Shown: positions 49,628 through 59,152, numbered from the stretch's first letter. The stretch: 64,000 nt of DNA from Xylanimonas protaetiae (GCF_004135385.1 NZ_CP035493.1:744001-808000), one strand, 5' to 3'. Notes: generated by a model from the sequence alone, not told the origin. Numbers and translations are program-made.

Positions 49628-50752
49628 CTACAGCTCGTGCAGGGCCGCGCGGGCGGCGTCGGGGGCCGCGCCGGCCGCCTCGAGCACGTCCACGACGGGC
49701 GAGCGCAGCAGCAGCACGAGCGACTGGATCCCCCAGTCCGCGGCGGCCTCGTGCGGGTCGGCGTCGCGCGCCACCTCGGTGAGCGTGCCGCGCGCGGCGA
49801 CGGCGTCCTGCCCCGTCTCGATCGCCGACGCGAGCTGCCGCACGCCCGCGGCGTACCGGTCGAGCAGGTCGGCGAGGACGCCGCGCTCGGTCGCCGAGGC
49901 GTGCTGGAGCCCGTAGGGCGCGCGCCGCACGAGCACGCGCACGGAGCGCATGGCGCGCTCCACGAGCACGGCCTGGTTCTCGAGCCGGCGCAGCTCCTCG
50001 CGGTGCACCCGGTTGACGGTCACGCGCGCCTGCTCGCTCGCGCTGTGCACGCGGTCGAGGAACTCGTGCAGGGCGGGGTCCGCGGCCCGGGCGCGCACGA
50101 GCGCCGCCTCGAGCCCGTCCTCGTCGGCCCCGCGCGCGGCCGTGGCGGCCTGCTCGACGACGGTGGCCAGCGCCGTCGTCGCGACGGTGCCGAGCGTGCG
50201 CAGCCGACGGCGCGGGTCGGTGGGCGTGAGCAGCGCGAAGGCGAGCGCGACGGCGCCGCCCACCATCGCGTCGGCCGCGCGGCCGAACGGCCCGCCGGTG
50301 AGCGACGGCAGGCCCACGATGACGATGGCCTGCGTCCCGGCCTGGGCCGCGAGCACGGCCCCCCGGTCGACGAACCGGGCGACGACCGCCGCGACGACGA
50401 GCACCGTCGACAGCTGCCACCAGCCGGAGCCGATGAGCCGCACCACGAGGTCGCCCACCGCCAGGCCGACGGTGACGCCGAACGCCACCTCGGCGATCTT
50501 GCGCAGGTCGCGGTCGAACGAGAACCCCAGGCACGCCCACGCGGCGATCGACGCGAAGAACGGCTGCGCGTGCCCGAAGACCCACCCGGCCAGCAGGTAG
50601 GCGGCACCGGCGGCCGCGGCCGCCTGGAGCAGCGGCCAGAACGAGGCGCGCACGCGCGAGTACCCCTGCCGCGCGCGGGCCCGCAGCACGACCCGCCGCA
50701 CCACGCGGCGAGCCAGGCGGCTGCCCGGCCGGGCGGCGTCCGCGGTGCTCAC
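49628..50752 (-). CDS. FUSC-family aromatic-acid exporter-like membrane protein
   Basis: A 374-residue protein: about six TM helices (residues about 35-200, e.g. LLQAAAAAGAAYLLAGWVFG, IAEVAFGVTVGLAVGDLVV and LSTVLVVAAVVARFVD) followed by a cytoplasmic helical domain (HSASEQARVTVNRVHREELR). It belongs to the fusaric-acid-resistance-like family. The start is GTG 50752, 4 nt past the ygfZ stop. Substrate unknown. Confidence 0.85.
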   Translation of the reverse strand: MSTADAARPGSRLARRVVRRVVLRARARQGYSRVRASFWPLLQAAAAAGAAYLLAGWVFGHAQPFFASIAAWACLGFSFDRDLRKIAEVAFGVTVGLAVGDLVVRLIGSGWWQLSTVLVVAAVVARFVDRGAVLAAQAGTQAIVIVGLPSLTGGPFGRAADAMVGGAVALAFALLTPTDPRRRLRTLGTVATTALATVVEQAATAARGADEDGLEAALVRARAADPALHEFLDRVHSASEQARVTVNRVHREELRRLENQAVLVERAMRSVRVLVRRAPYGLQHASATERGVLADLLDRYAAGVRQLASAIETGQDAVAARGTLTEVARDADPHEAAADWGIQSLVLLLRSPVVDVLEAAGAAPDAARAALHEL

Positions 50753-50756
50753 GGCG

Positions 50757-51893
50757 CTACAGGGCGGGGCCGAGGGAGCCGGGCGCGGACAGCCCGCGGG
50801 TCAGCGGGCCGCGGGCGGCGGGCCGGTCGGCGGACACGCCCTCGCCCGGCACCACGACCTCCTGCGCCGCCGCGACCTCGACGCGCTCCCCCGAGACGTC
50901 GCCGGCGACGACGAGCTCGGCGTCCTCGGGCACGGACCGCTTGACGACGGCGAGCCCGACGGGCCCGAGCTCGTGGTGCCGCGCCACGGAGGTCAGCGTC
51001 CCGACGGCGCGGCCGTCCAGCAGCACCTCCGCGCCGGCCTCGGGCTGCACGTGCCCCGACCCGTCCAGGTGCAGGAACACGAGCCGTCGCGGCGGGCGGC
51101 CCAGGTTGTGCACGCGCGCGATGGTCTCCTGGCCGCGGTAGCAGCCCTTGTGCAGGTGCACGGCCGTGCGCAGCCAGTCGAGCTCGTGCGGGATGGTGCG
51201 GTGGTCCACCTCGCGGGCCAGGCGCGGGCGGTAGGCCTCGACGCGCAGGGCCTCGGTGGCCCAGGTGCCGGCCAGGCGGGCGCCCGCGGCCTCGCGCGCC
51301 GCGACCTCCGCCGCGAGCGACTCGCGCGGCACGAGCACGAGCCGCCACGGCCGCTGGGCGCCCGGGTGCACGTCCTCGCCCGGCCCGTAGCGGGTCCCGC
51401 CCGCGGCGACGCGCGGCCAGGTGTCCCACCAGGTCAGCGGGCCGCCGGGCGCACCCTCCGCGGCGACGGGCTCGCCGAGGGCGGCCCACTGCGCGGTCGC
51501 GTCGGTGATCTCGACGCGCAGCATGAACTTCATGCGGTCCAGCCAGGCCGCGAGCGGCCCCGCGTGGGAGGCCTCGGTGACGAGCCAGGTCGCCTCGCCG
51601 TCGTCGACGACGCCGGCGGCGTGCTCGACGTGGCCCTGCGGGCTGAGCACGAACAGCTCGGTGGACGTGCGCGGCCGCAGCGACGCCAGGTCCTGGGAGG
51701 TGATGTCGTGCAGCCAGCGCAGCCGGTCCGGCCCGGCGACGCGCACGACGCCGAGGTGCGACTGGTCGACCACGGCCGCGCCCCGCGCGAGCGCGCGCTG
51801 CTCGGCGACGGGGTCGCCGTAGTGCCAGGCGACGCCCTCGTCGGGGCCGGTGGCCGCGACGGCCCCGTGCCGGGCGAGCAGCGGGCTCGCCAT
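50757..51893 (-). CDS. ygfZ: folate-binding YgfZ-like protein (Fe-S cluster assembly)
   Basis: A 378-residue GcvT-like fold protein of the YgfZ family that supports Fe-S enzyme maturation or repair with tetrahydrofolate. The signature is HKGCYRGQETIARVHNLGRP. Other conserved stretches are VDQSHLGVVRVAGPDRLRWL and RPRLAREVDHRTIPHELDWL. The ATG overlaps the nitrobindin stop as TGATG, so the two are coupled. Confidence 0.92.
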   Translation of the reverse strand: MASPLLARHGAVAATGPDEGVAWHYGDPVAEQRALARGAAVVDQSHLGVVRVAGPDRLRWLHDITSQDLASLRPRTSTELFVLSPQGHVEHAAGVVDDGEATWLVTEASHAGPLAAWLDRMKFMLRVEITDATAQWAALGEPVAAEGAPGGPLTWWDTWPRVAAGGTRYGPGEDVHPGAQRPWRLVLVPRESLAAEVAAREAAGARLAGTWATEALRVEAYRPRLAREVDHRTIPHELDWLRTAVHLHKGCYRGQETIARVHNLGRPPRRLVFLHLDGSGHVQPEAGAEVLLDGRAVGTLTSVARHHELGPVGLAVVKRSVPEDAELVVAGDVSGERVEVAAAQEVVVPGEGVSADRPAARGPLTRGLSAPGSLGPAL

Positions 51894-52507
51894 CAGGCGC
51901 TCTCGGGGCCGGCCGGGGCGCCGTCGAGCCGCGTGAGCTGCCCCGACGAGTACGACTGGAGCGGCTGCCCGAACGCGACCAGGTCCTCGCTCCAGAACAG
52001 GCGCCCGCCCACGAGCCCGAGCATGCGGCGCGAGCCGCTGACGTCGGGGGCCGTGGAGGTGCGGACGGTGCGCTGCGACGCGAGCTCGACGCGGCCGCCG
52101 CCCACCCAGCCGAGGAACGCCGTCAGGCGCCCGGAGGCGTCCGCGAGCAGCACCTCGATGGTGTGCTGGTCGGCGGTGAGCCCGTCGAGCGTGTCGGTCG
52201 AGGCGCGCCAGTAGCCCGTCTCGGTGGTCCACACGGCGGCGGCGGCCACCTCGTCGTCCGTGGGGAGCGCGAAGTCGGCGTCGGGTGCGCCCAGGTCGAC
52301 GCGCTCGGGCACGTCACCCTCGAGCACGCGCAGCGTGGCCTCGTAGCGCAGGTACGGCCCGCCGTCGTGGTCGAAGACGACGTCGGCGGCGACGCGCCTG
52401 CGCTCGATGCCGGGGTACGCGAGCACGCCCGCGCCACGCCATCGCCCGACGAGCCAGGCCAGCGGGTAGAGCTCAGGCGCCAGCGTCTCGTCGAACGCGA
52501 AGGGCAT
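51893..52507 (-). CDS. FABP-like / nitrobindin heme-binding protein
   Basis: A 204-residue beta-barrel of the nitrobindin (DUF1794) family. The GxWxGxG signature lies in VGRWRGAGVLAYPGIERRRV, and the barrel strands include VVFDHDGGPYLRYEATL and TTETGYWRAST. Known members bind heme and NO. It is coupled to ygfZ and to the 36-aa peptide before it. The pairing with an Fe-S repair protein suggests a redox or NO-stress role (inference). Confidence 0.88.
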   Translation of the reverse strand: MPFAFDETLAPELYPLAWLVGRWRGAGVLAYPGIERRRVAADVVFDHDGGPYLRYEATLRVLEGDVPERVDLGAPDADFALPTDDEVAAAAVWTTETGYWRASTDTLDGLTADQHTIEVLLADASGRLTAFLGWVGGGRVELASQRTVRTSTAPDVSGSRRMLGLVGGRLFWSEDLVAFGQPLQSYSSGQLTRLDGAPAGPESA

Positions 52508-52617
52508 CAGCGCTGCCCGGCGAACAGCTTGTAGACGACGTAGCCGGCGAACCACGCGATAGCGACCGCGGTGACGACCAGCAGACCGATGAAGAAGGCT
52601 TCCATCCCGGCGTACAT
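52507..52617 (-). CDS. 36-residue single-TM peptide
   Basis: Too short for usual gene finders: ATG 52617 to TGA 52507, overlapping the nitrobindin ATG as TGATG. The peptide reads MYAGMEAFFIGLLVVTAVAI, then AWFAGYVVYKLFAGQR: one TM helix and a basic C-terminus. ATG at 52605 is a second start. No homolog is recognised. The coupling supports it being real. Confidence 0.62.
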   Translation of the reverse strand: MYAGMEAFFIGLLVVTAVAIAWFAGYVVYKLFAGQR

Positions 52618-52665
52618 GGGCAGATCCTAACCGTGGCGGAGGACGTCGGGACGCGGGCCGCGCAC

Positions 52666-53136
52666 TCAGGCGGAACGGAGCCGGCGGCCCAGCAGGTACA
52701 GCTCGCACCCGAGGCACAGCCCGACGACGGCGTTGAGCGCCGCGGCCACGAACGCGAGGGCGGCGGCGACGGGCACGGCCGCCCCCACCCCGGCCAGGCC
52801 CAGCACCACGCCGACGCCCGTGACGACGAGCCCGACGAGCTGCGCGAACCGCGGCGGGCGCGGGTCCTCGAGCTCGGTGGGCGCAGCCAGGCGCGGGCGC
52901 ACGAACCGGCGGAACACCCAGCCCTGCCACGTGCCCTGCGCACCGAGCACGGCACCGACGGCGAAGCTCACCGCGAGCACGACGAGCAGCACGAGGGCGG
53001 CGGTGCGCGTGGACTCGCTCACGCCGAGCACCACGACGACGGCGAGCAGCACGGCGGTGATCCCGGCGGCGACGCGCGGGCCGCGGGGGTCGATCCCGGC
53101 GGGCGCGGCCTTGCCGGTGGTCGAGGAGGTGGTCAT
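52666..53136 (-). CDS. DUF4395 membrane protein
   Basis: A 156-residue protein with about four TM helices (VAAGITAVLLAVVVVLGVS, AALVLLVVLAVSFAVGAVLG and VGLVVTGVGVVLGLAGVG among them). Cysteines in VGLCLGCELYLLGRRL lie at the last helix. DUF4395 usually pairs with thioredoxin-like proteins, as here. It is possibly a thiol-linked membrane partner. Confidence 0.87.
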   Translation of the reverse strand: MTTSSTTGKAAPAGIDPRGPRVAAGITAVLLAVVVVLGVSESTRTAALVLLVVLAVSFAVGAVLGAQGTWQGWVFRRFVRPRLAAPTELEDPRPPRFAQLVGLVVTGVGVVLGLAGVGAAVPVAAALAFVAAALNAVVGLCLGCELYLLGRRLRSA

Positions 53137-53190
53137 CGAGGACTCCGAGGTCGAGCGGGTGGCTGCGGTGGGTTTCAGCTGCGGTGGGGT

Positions 53191-53616
53191 TCAGCCGCAG
53201 AGGGCGAGGGCCTGCCTGGCCTGGGCGGGCGTCATGGCGCCGCTGGCGCGGGCGACCTCGACGCCGTCGGGGTCGAGCAGCAGCACCGTCGGGGTGGTCA
53301 GCACCTTGAGCTCCTTGACGAGGTCGAGGTGCTCGTCGACGTCGAGCTCGTGGTGGGCGACGCCGGGCTCGTTCGTGGCGAGCGTGCCGAGCACGCGCGC
53401 GGTGGCCCGGCACGGGGCGCAGACCTCGGCGGAGAGCTGCAGGAACGTGGCGCGCTCGCCGAGGGCGACGCCACGGCCGGCCCAGCGGGCGGCCTGGTCC
53501 TGCGCGGGCGCGGCGACCGGTGCGGTGACGCGGACGCGGCCCTGACGGGCGCGCCACGCGACGCCGACGAGGGCGGTCACGGCAAGGAGAGCGGCGAGCG
53601 CGACGACCTGGGGCAC
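53191..53616 (-). CDS. membrane-anchored thioredoxin-family protein
   Basis: A 141-residue protein with an N-terminal TM helix (QVVALAALLAVTALVGVAW). The active site is SAEVCAPCRATAR (CAPC). The cis-Pro region is VLTTPTVLLLDPDG. It probably acts outside the membrane as a thiol oxidoreductase with the DUF4395 partner behind it. The start is GTG 53616. Confidence 0.88.
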   Translation of the reverse strand: MPQVVALAALLAVTALVGVAWRARQGRVRVTAPVAAPAQDQAARWAGRGVALGERATFLQLSAEVCAPCRATARVLGTLATNEPGVAHHELDVDEHLDLVKELKVLTTPTVLLLDPDGVEVARASGAMTPAQARQALALCG

Positions 53617-53795
53617 GTCGGTCCCTTCCTGCTCGATCGGTATGGTTGAACCTTGAATCTATAGAGTACTCATGGCCCAGCGATCTATGATCGCCCCTCT
53701 GTCCACATGCTCGCCACCATGCGTCCATATGTCGGACAGCCCCGCCCGGTGGGTGAATCCCGCCGCCACCAGCCGTCGTGACCGGAGGACCCGAG
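53617..53795. promoter_or_regulatory. AT-rich divergent control region of thioredoxin and yceI
   Basis: Direct repeat TTGAACCTTGAA (53646-53657) is followed by overlapping palindromes TCTATAGA (53658-53665) and GAGTACTC (53664-53671), then CGATCTATGATCG (53681-53693). The segment is clearly AT-richer than its surroundings. It probably binds a regulator; the family cannot be named. Confidence 0.45.
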
Positions 53796-54458
53796 TTGAC
53801 CGACCTGCCCGTGCGGACCTGGAACGACCTGATCGTCCCCGCCCCTGGCGCCTACCACCTCGACACCGAGCACATGCGGCTCGGGTTCAACGCCACGCAC
53901 ATGATGGTCAGCGCCGTGCGGGGCGAGTTCGCCGAGGGATCGGCCCAGGTGTGGGTGGCCGAGGACCCGCTCGACTCCTGGGCCGTCGCGACGCTCGAGT
54001 CGGCGTCGATCGACACCGACAACCCGGAGCGCGACGGGCACCTGCGCAGCGCCGACTTCCTCGACGCGGCCAACCACCCCGCCATCACGTTCCGCTCGAC
54101 GGGCCTGACGTGGCAGCCGCAGCCCGACCCGATCTTCTCGTGGGCGCGCCTCAAGGGCCACGGCGCGGCACCGGTGCCCGGCACCACCGCCGTCCCCCGC
54201 TTCCAGCTGCACGGCGAGCTCACCATCCGCGCCACGACGCGGCCGGTCACGCTCGACGTCGAGTACGGCGGGGCCCGCCGCGACCTGTTCGGCCGCGACA
54301 TCTGGGGCTTCTCCGCGACGGCCCAGATCAACCGCGAGGACTACGGCCTGCTCTGGAACGTGGCGCTCGAGGCCGGCGGCGTGCTCGTCGCCAAGACGGT
54401 GCGCCTCGAGCTCGCCGGCGAGCTCATCCGCTCGGACGGCGTCACGACCCGCGGCTGA
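53796..54458 (+). CDS. YceI-family protein
   Basis: A 220-residue lipocalin-like YceI fold: GAYHLDTEHMRLGFNATHMM, VRGEFAEGSAQVWVAEDPLD, RSADFLDAANHPAITFRST and GRDIWGFSATAQINREDYGL. It probably binds polyisoprenoids or similar. There is no signal peptide. I chose TTG 53796 because GGAGG sits 7 nt upstream; GTG 53778 is an alternative six codons earlier. It ends 3 nt from a convergent gene. Confidence 0.88.
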   Translation: MTDLPVRTWNDLIVPAPGAYHLDTEHMRLGFNATHMMVSAVRGEFAEGSAQVWVAEDPLDSWAVATLESASIDTDNPERDGHLRSADFLDAANHPAITFRSTGLTWQPQPDPIFSWARLKGHGAAPVPGTTAVPRFQLHGELTIRATTRPVTLDVEYGGARRDLFGRDIWGFSATAQINREDYGLLWNVALEAGGVLVAKTVRLELAGELIRSDGVTTRG

Positions 54459-54461
54459 CCG

Positions 54462-55199
54462 TCAGCCCAGCAGCACGCGGCCCACGGAGAACACGAGCAT
54501 CCCGCCGACCGCGACCGGCACGGTCGCGGCGGCCACCCCGGCACGCCGGCCCCGCACCGCGGGCACCCGCTCCAGCAGCACGCGCAGCGCGGCCACGCCC
54601 AGCCCGCCCGCCACGCCCGCGACGAGCCCCGTGACGGGCTCGACGTCGGGCACCAGGGCGGCCGCGACGGCACCGGCCACGGCGGCGGCCGCGACGGCCA
54701 GGAGCGCACCCACCCACCCGCGCGCGGCCGCGAGCGCCGACACCGCGGCCGCGACGGCGACGGCGACCGCGGCCGTGACCACGAGCGACACCCCGCCCAC
54801 GGAGCGGACGGTCGCGATCCAGCCGCCCGCCGCGGCGGCGACGAACGCGCCCGCCACGGTGCCCGTCACCGACTCGACCAGGCGGGGGCGCCCGTCGCGC
54901 CGCAGCATCTCGGCGAGGAACGCCAGCACGAGCGCCATCGCGACGACGATCGGCAGGTGCCGCAGCACCGGCTCGCCCAGGGTGCGCCACGCGACGGCGG
55001 CGGCGCCGAGCCCCGCGCCGAGCAGCACGATGGTCGACCCGCCCGGGGCCGGCAGGTCCAGCAGCGCCGACCACCCGACGGCGAGCAGCACCACGAGGAG
55101 CGCGGCCACCCCGACGAGCGGCACCTCGCCGAGGAAGGCGGCGCCGGCGACGGCGGCACACAGGACGGCGGTCGTCACGGCGCGGGTGCTGAGGCTCAC
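54462..55199 (-). CDS. hydrophobic membrane protein of unknown function
   Basis: A 245-residue protein with about eight TM helices (AVLCAAVAGAAFLGEVPLVG, LLVVLLAVGWSALLDL, GSTIVLLGAGLGAAAVAW and others), no charged catalytic motif, and Ala/Val composition. It is not recognised. I chose GTG 55199; an extension to 55280 is a poor N-terminus. It is divergent from glnR. Confidence 0.72.
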   Translation of the reverse strand: MSLSTRAVTTAVLCAAVAGAAFLGEVPLVGVAALLVVLLAVGWSALLDLPAPGGSTIVLLGAGLGAAAVAWRTLGEPVLRHLPIVVAMALVLAFLAEMLRRDGRPRLVESVTGTVAGAFVAAAAGGWIATVRSVGGVSLVVTAAVAVAVAAAVSALAAARGWVGALLAVAAAAVAGAVAAALVPDVEPVTGLVAGVAGGLGVAALRVLLERVPAVRGRRAGVAAATVPVAVGGMLVFSVGRVLLG

Positions 55200-55361
55200 G
55201 GGACGAGTATCCCGGACGCGCCCGCCGACCGGCGTCCCCGCGCGCGGCCCCGACACATGCCCGACACACAGCGCAGGCATACTGCGCCACCAGACGCCAC
55301 GTCACGTTTCATGGGAAAGACGGGGACGGGACGGTAGTTTGCTGCCGGGAGGAGGGACACC

Positions 55362-56099
55362 ATGGCCGAGCTGTTGATCCTCACGCCTGCCACGGGCGGT
55401 TCGGTCGAGGTGCTGCCCGCGCTGGGCCTGCTCTCGCACCGGGTGCGCGTCCTGCCCATGGAGCCGTCGGCGCTCGTCGACGCGCCCGACTCCGACGTGG
55501 TGCTGCTGGACGCCCGCCGCGACCTCGTCGCGGCCCGCACCACGGCCCGCCTGCTGCACGCCACGGGCCTGACGGTCCCGCTGGTCCTGGTGCTCACCGA
55601 GGGCGGCCTGACCGTCGTCACGCACGAGTGGGGCGCCGACGACCTGCTGCTGGAGCACGCGTCGCCCGCGGAGGTCGAGGCGCGCCTGCGGCTCGTCGTC
55701 GAGCGGGCCGCCCGGGGTACGGTCGACGACGGTCCCGAGGAGATCTCCGCGGGCGACCTGGCGATCGACGCGGGCGGCTACACGGCCCGCCTGCGCGGCC
55801 GCCCGATCGACCTGACGTACAAGGAGTTCGAGCTGCTCAAGTACCTGGTGCAGCACCCGGGCCGCGTCTTCACCCGCGCCCAGCTCCTCCAGGAGGTGTG
55901 GGGCTACGACTACTACGGGGGTACCCGCACCGTGGACGTCCACGTCCGGCGCCTGCGCGCCAAGCTCGGCCCGGAGCACGAACAGCTCATCGGGACGGTC
56001 CGCAACGTCGGCTACCGCTTCGACCCGCCCAAGGAGCGCGCCGCCCGCGAGGAGACGGGCGACGACGTCCGCCCCGCCGTGACCCGGAAAGCCGGATGA
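55362..56099 (+). CDS. glnR: GlnR-type response regulator
   Basis: A 245-residue OmpR-family regulator of actinobacterial nitrogen metabolism. The receiver region has [30 protein letters not shown] and [19 protein letters not shown]; the canonical phosphorylation residues are unclear, as in known atypical GlnR. The winged-helix effector has [40 protein letters not shown] and [13 protein letters not shown], closely matching GlnR. Its stop overlaps the next gene as ATGA. No adjacent histidine kinase is present. Confidence 0.9.
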   Translation: MAELLILTPATGGSVEVLPALGLLSHRVRVLPMEPSALVDAPDSDVVLLDARRDLVAARTTARLLHATGLTVPLVLVLTEGGLTVVTHEWGADDLLLEHASPAEVEARLRLVVERAARGTVDDGPEEISAGDLAIDAGGYTARLRGRPIDLTYKEFELLKYLVQHPGRVFTRAQLLQEVWGYDYYGGTRTVDVHVRRLRAKLGPEHEQLIGTVRNVGYRFDPPKERAAREETGDDVRPAVTRKAG

Positions 56100-57016
56100 C
56101 GCCGACCGCCGACTACTCGGCCGCGCTCGTCGAGGGCCCGTGGCGGCACGAGTTCGTCCCCGCGAACGGGGCCCGGTTCCACGTCGCCCTCGCCGGCCCG
56201 GAACGCACCGCGGCGCCGCTCGTGGTGCTGCTCCACGGCTTCGGGCAGTTCTGGTGGACGTGGCGGCACCAGGTCACGGCGCTGGCCGACGCCGGCTACC
56301 GCGTCGCGGCGATGGACCTGCGCGGCGCGGCGGCGTCCGACAAGCCGCCGCAGGGCTACGACACCCCCACGCGCACGCGCGACGTCGCGGGCGTCGTGCG
56401 GTCCCTGGGGCACGAGCGCGCCGTCGTCGTCGGGCACGGGTTCGGCGGGACGGCCGCCTGGGCGATGGCGGCGATGCAGCCGGCGGCCACCGCGGGCGTC
56501 GCGGCCTTCTCGAGCCCGCACCCCGCGCGCGTGCACATGCCGCTCATGCACCAGCTGACGCCGCAGGCGATGCGCCTCATGGCCCTCGCCCAGCTGCCGA
56601 CGCTGCCCGAGAAGCGGCTGCGCGACACCGACCTGCTCGAGCGGGTCTTCGCGCTCGGCGCCGCGCGGCCCCTGCCGGCCGAGGCCGTGGAGCTGTACCG
56701 CACCGTCATGCGGATCCCGTTCGCGGCGCACACGGCCGCGGAGGCGCTGCGGTGGACGCTGCGCTCGTCCACCCCGCGGCCCGACGGGCTGCGCTTCACG
56801 TCGGCCGTCCGCCGCGTGCTGGAGCTGCCGACGCTCCAGCTGCACGGCGAGCTCGACGGCCTGGTCCGCCGCGACCGCGCCGACGCGGACGGCGCGGCGT
56901 TCAGCCGCGACTTCCGCTTCGAGGTGCTCGACGACGTCGGCCACTTCCTGCCCGAGGAGGCCCCCGAGCAGACGACGGCGATCCTGCTGGACTGGCTGCC
57001 GCGCGCGACGCGCTGA
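56096..57016 (+). CDS. alpha/beta hydrolase
   Basis: A 306-residue alpha/beta hydrolase. The oxyanion region is [16 protein letters not shown], the elbow is [20 protein letters not shown] and the catalytic His is in [14 protein letters not shown]. The elbow residue is Phe in GHGFGG, with no Ser at the usual nucleophile spot, which points to an atypical or inactive enzyme. The ATG overlaps the glnR stop. Substrate unknown. Confidence 0.85.
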   Translation: MTPTADYSAALVEGPWRHEFVPANGARFHVALAGPERTAAPLVVLLHGFGQFWWTWRHQVTALADAGYRVAAMDLRGAAASDKPPQGYDTPTRTRDVAGVVRSLGHERAVVVGHGFGGTAAWAMAAMQPAATAGVAAFSSPHPARVHMPLMHQLTPQAMRLMALAQLPTLPEKRLRDTDLLERVFALGAARPLPAEAVELYRTVMRIPFAAHTAAEALRWTLRSSTPRPDGLRFTSAVRRVLELPTLQLHGELDGLVRRDRADADGAAFSRDFRFEVLDDVGHFLPEEAPEQTTAILLDWLPRATR

Positions 57017-57020
57017 GCCG

Positions 57021-57737
57021 CTACCGCGGCGGCCCGTCCTTCACGAGCCTGGCCGCCGCGACGGGGTCGGTCTCCCCCGCCCCGTAGGACGGGCACAGCC
57101 CCGCGACCGGGCACGCCCCGCACGCGGGCTTCTTGGCGTGGCAGATCCGCCGCCCGTGCCAGACGACGTGGTGGGACAGCATCGTCCAGTCCTTCCTGGG
57201 GACGAGCTCGCCGACCTCGAGCTCGACCTTGACCGGGTCCTCCGACGTCGTCCACCCGAACCGGCGGGCCAGGCGCCCGAAGTGCGTGTCCACCGTGATG
57301 CCCGGGATGCCGAACGCGTTGCCCAGCACGACGTTGGCCGTCTTGCGCCCGACGCCGGGCAGCGTCACCAGGTCCGCCATGCGCGGCGGCACCTCGCCGT
57401 CGAACCGCTCGACGAGCGCCTGGCCCAGCCCGATGACCGCGCGGGCCTTCGCGCGGAAGAAGCCGAGCGGCCCGAGGATCGCCTCGAGCTCGGCAGGGTC
57501 CGCGGAGGCGTACGCTGCGGCGTCGGGAAAGCGCGCGAACAGCACGGGCGTCGTCGCGTTGACCCGCACGTCGGTGGTCTGCGCGGACAGGACGGTCGCG
57601 ACGAGCAGCTCGAGCGGCGTCGTGAAGTCGAGCTCGGCCTTGGCATCCGGGTACCGCTCGGCCAGGATGCGGTCGATGCGGCGAGCGCGCCGCACGAGCG
57701 CGAGCCGGCTCTCGCCGGTCGGGGTGGACGGTTCCAT
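57021..57737 (-). CDS. nth: endonuclease III
   Basis: A 238-residue base-excision-repair glycosylase/AP lyase. It has [20 protein letters not shown], the HhH motif [18 protein letters not shown] with the catalytic Lys, [14 protein letters not shown] with the catalytic Asp, and the C-terminal 4Fe-4S cysteines ([20 protein letters not shown]). The start is ATG 57737 or GTG 57743. It is convergent with the hydrolase. Confidence 0.95.
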   Translation of the reverse strand: MEPSTPTGESRLALVRRARRIDRILAERYPDAKAELDFTTPLELLVATVLSAQTTDVRVNATTPVLFARFPDAAAYASADPAELEAILGPLGFFRAKARAVIGLGQALVERFDGEVPPRMADLVTLPGVGRKTANVVLGNAFGIPGITVDTHFGRLARRFGWTTSEDPVKVELEVGELVPRKDWTMLSHHVVWHGRRICHAKKPACGACPVAGLCPSYGAGETDPVAAARLVKDGPPR

Positions 57738-57942
57738 CGGCACGCTCGCAGCGTACCGAGCACCACCGACGCGCACGCGGCGTCGGCGTGACGGCCGTCC
57801 AGGCGTCACGTGCACGCCCAACGCCACGCTGACCGGCGGAATGGCCGGTGTGAGGCAGTATTGAGAACTGGAACACATTTCTGACCCGGGCCGGTGCGGC
57901 GCCCCTCGGCGCACGTCGGCCCCGAGAACGTGAGGAACCTCA

Positions 57943-58620
57943 GTGGACGACACCACAGTGCTCTCCGCCCCGCTCTTCGCCGACATGGACGACGTCGAGT
58001 CGCGTGCCCTCCTGGAGACCATGGTCCCGGTCGAGCTGTCACGGGGCGACGTGCTGTTCCGCGAGGGCGAGCCGGGCGACCGCCTGTACGTGATCGCGCA
58101 GGGCAAGATCAAGCTCGGCCGCCGCTCCAGCGACGGCCGCGAGAACCTGCTCTCGGTGCTCGGCCCGGGCGAGATGTTCGGCGAGCTCTCCCTGTTCGAC
58201 CCGGGCCCCCGCACGGCGACGGCGTCGTCGGTCGCGGACTCCGTCTGCTACGAGCTGCGGCACGCCGCCCTCGTCCAGTGGGTCACCGCGCACCCCACGG
58301 TCGCCACGCACCTGCTCGGCGCGCTGGCGCGCCGCCTGCGCCGCACCAACGAGACGCTGGCGGACCTCGTGTTCTCCGATGTCCCCGGCCGCGTGGCCAA
58401 GGCGCTGCTCGACCTGTCGACCCGCTTCGGCGAGCCGTCCGACGAGGGCGTGCGCGTGGCCCACGACCTCACGCAGGAGGAGCTGGCCCAGCTCGTGGGC
58501 GCCTCGCGCGAGACCGTGAACAAGGCCCTGGCCGACTTCGCCGCCCGCGGTTGGGTGCGCCGCGAGGGCCGCGCCGTCGTCCTGCTGGACCTCGACCGCC
58601 TGGAGCGCCGCGCGCGCTGA
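57943..58620 (+). CDS. Crp/Fnr-family transcriptional regulator
   Basis: A 225-residue regulator of the Crp (GlxR/Cmr) type. The cNMP-binding domain has [20 protein letters not shown] and [20 protein letters not shown]. The HTH is [20 protein letters not shown]. The cAMP-contacting residues look typical. The start is GTG 57943 behind GAGGAAC. It is divergent from nth, with 205 nt between. A strong bidirectional terminator follows. Confidence 0.93.
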   Translation: MDDTTVLSAPLFADMDDVESRALLETMVPVELSRGDVLFREGEPGDRLYVIAQGKIKLGRRSSDGRENLLSVLGPGEMFGELSLFDPGPRTATASSVADSVCYELRHAALVQWVTAHPTVATHLLGALARRLRRTNETLADLVFSDVPGRVAKALLDLSTRFGEPSDEGVRVAHDLTQEELAQLVGASRETVNKALADFAARGWVRREGRAVVLLDLDRLERRAR

Positions 58621-58631
58621 GTCCCGGACAT

Positions 58632-58671
58632 GACGGTGGCCCGGTCTCTCCGGAGAGACCGGGCCACCGTC
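58632..58671. terminator. 40-bp perfect palindrome between convergent crp and ridA
   Basis: 58632-58671 is a perfect palindrome (18-bp stem with TCCG at the tip). It is placed to stop transcription from both sides. It shares no sequence with the intergenic palindromic element family. Confidence 0.85.
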
Positions 58672-58690
58672 GTGTCGGGCGGGCGTCGCG

Positions 58691-59152
58691 TCAGGCCTTG
58701 AGCTCGACGACCAGCTCGACCTCGACCGGGGAGTCCAGCGGGAGGACGGCGACGCCGACGGCGCTGCGCGCGTGGACCCCGGCGTCGCCGAAGATCTCGC
58801 CCAGCACGTTCGAGGCGCCGTTGACGACGCCCGGCTGGCCCGTGAACGACGGGTCGGAGGCCACGAAGCCGACGACCTTGACGATGCGGGCGACGTCGTC
58901 GAGCGAGCCGACCAGGGCCTTGACCGCGGCGAGCGCGTTGAGCGCGCACTGGCGGGCGTAGCCCGTCGCCGCCTCCGGGGTCACGCCGGCGCCCACCTTG
59001 CCCGCCTCGGGCAGGGCGCCGTCGACGAACGGCAGCTGGCCCGACGTGTAGACGTACGCGCCGCTGCGGACCGCGGGCACGTAGGACGCGACGGGCGCCG
59101 CGACGTCGGGCAGGGCGATGCCGAGATCGGCCAGGCGGGCCTCGACGGACAT
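58691..59152 (-). CDS. RidA-family protein
   Basis: A 153-residue Rid (YjgF/UK114) protein that hydrolyses reactive enamine/imine intermediates in known members. It has YVPAVRSGAYVYTSGQLPFV, ARQCALNALAAVKALVG and VNGASNVLGEIFGDAGVHA. The ATG at 59152 overlaps the stop of the preceding DUF4177 gene as TGATG. Confidence 0.9.
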   Translation of the reverse strand: MSVEARLADLGIALPDVAAPVASYVPAVRSGAYVYTSGQLPFVDGALPEAGKVGAGVTPEAATGYARQCALNALAAVKALVGSLDDVARIVKVVGFVASDPSFTGQPGVVNGASNVLGEIFGDAGVHARSAVGVAVLPLDSPVEVELVVELKA

